Below, in pieces: positions 5,498 through 5,914 of a DNA stretch of 5,914 nt (the first letter of the stretch is position 1; each line of letters begins with the position of its first letter). A program made the position numbers and the translations under genes. Below the pieces are notes generated by a model. It saw nothing but the letters and a program-made list of their open reading frames with translations. It searched no databases and was not told the origin of the DNA. Source of the DNA: an uncultured Devosia sp. Its GTDB lineage: Bacteria; Pseudomonadota; Alphaproteobacteria; Rhizobiales; Devosiaceae. Where the stretch lies: contig CAJYKO010000478.1 of assembly GCA_913775215.1 (NCBI GenBank), positions 1-5,914 on the forward strand. The letters are read 5' to 3'.

Positions 5498-5881
5498 TTT
5501 TGGGAGCCGGTGTGACGCAAAAGCTCACGCCGGCCCAACGCCTCGCCTGGCTGCGTCTGGCGCGCAGCGACAATGTCGGTCCCGCCACCTTCCGCCAGTT
5601 GCTCAATCGTTTCGGCTCTGCCGAAGCCGCCCTAGAAGCCTTGCCCGGTCTTCTCCGCAATACTGGCCGCCCTGCCCGCATCACGAGCCTGACCCAGGCC
5701 GAAGACGAAATCGCAGCCCTCCAGAGATGGGGTGCCCGCGTCGTCGCCATGGGTGAAGACGATTACCCCAGGCACCTGACTCACATTCATGGCGCCCCAC
5801 CTGTGATTACGCTGGTTGGAGGCGCTGATCTCGACTGGCAACAAACAGTTGCCATCGTCGGCGCGAGGAACGCCTCGGCAG
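5494..5881 (+). CDS. dprA: DNA processing protein DprA, N-terminal part only
   Basis: DprA (Smf) binds incoming single-stranded DNA during natural transformation and loads RecA; it is also common in non-competent bacteria. Here 129 genuine codons are present. An N-terminal helical, helix-hairpin-helix/SAM-like region (about 11-60, including [16 protein letters not shown] 27-42) leads to [22 protein letters not shown] (split as DDYPRHL 89-95 and [11 protein letters not shown] 100-110). The Rossmann-like domain then opens with [11 protein letters not shown] (119-129), the standard DprA 'VAIVG.R..S' signature. The rest is lost because the sequence switches to sequencing adapter at 5882; the reading frame runs through the adapter giving [11 protein letters not shown], which must not be treated as protein. 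Start could be ATG 5494 (ATGA overlap with plsY, GAAGG at 5485-5489) or GTG 5512 (GGGAG at 5502-5506); the second gives an N-terminus closer to the first conserved helix. Confidence 0.93.
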
Positions 5882-5914
5882 AGATCGGAAGAGCGTCGTG
5901 TAGGGAAAGAGTGT
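5882..5914 (+). other. Illumina TruSeq adapter sequence (contamination, not genomic)
   Basis: The last 33 bases begin AGATCGGAAGAGCGTCGTG and continue TAGGGAAAGAGTGT, which is base for base the standard TruSeq read-2 trimming sequence (reverse complement of the universal adapter), ending exactly at its usual 33rd base. Genomic sequence stops at 5881; the leading A may come from A-tailing of the insert. Translated in the dprA frame it gives the tell-tale RASCRERV peptide seen in adapter-contaminated protein entries. Confidence 0.98.

Noticed and set aside
1..5881. CRISPR arrays, insertion sequences, tRNA or rRNA genes
   Set aside because: No spaced repeats, terminal inverted repeats, transposase motifs or tRNA-like cloverleaf sequences were found on either strand.

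Overview
This 5,914-base, GC-rich window looks like a short assembly contig from an alphaproteobacterium, most likely Hyphomicrobiales (Rhizobiales) and possibly Devosia-like. The lineage is inferred from the protein sequences, from the gene order ruvX-pyrB-pyrC-(DUF1993)-plsY-dprA with gatC divergent, and from the alphaproteobacterial form of the PyrC-like protein. No database search was possible.

Left part (1-1282, minus strand): reading leftward from position 1282 there is an uncharacterised 171-residue protein, gatC (subunit C of the tRNA-dependent amidotransferase) and a GNAT acetyltransferase. The acetyltransferase start overlaps the gatC stop codon and the gene runs off the left edge. 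A good candidate promoter for gatC lies in the gap at 680-766.

Middle (1283-4210, plus strand): a 70-base divergent control region precedes ruvX (pre-16S rRNA nuclease / RuvX-YqgF family). Next come pyrB (aspartate carbamoyltransferase) and a pyrC-like gene joined by a 4-base ATGA overlap. The PyrC-like protein has lost the HxH metal ligands of true dihydroorotases. It is therefore probably a structural partner of PyrB rather than an enzyme, as with PyrC' of Pseudomonas. A strong intrinsic terminator closes this unit.

Right part (4211-5914, plus strand): a DUF1993 gene starts only 15 bases after the T-run of that terminator. A 180-base gap follows, with a hairpin, a start-less Shine-Dalgarno-like sequence and a probable promoter. 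Then come plsY (glycerol-3-phosphate acyltransferase) and the first 129 codons of dprA (DNA processing protein A), overlapping plsY by ATGA. The last 33 bases (5882-5914) are not genomic: they match the Illumina TruSeq read-2 adapter exactly, so dprA is cut off artificially and its apparent last residues are adapter-encoded.

Most of the window is ordinary housekeeping sequence, and I see no new defence, mobile or regulatory system. The points worth a second look are the adapter tail, the degenerate PyrC, the histidine-poor protein beside ruvX, and the terminator placed against the DUF1993 start.
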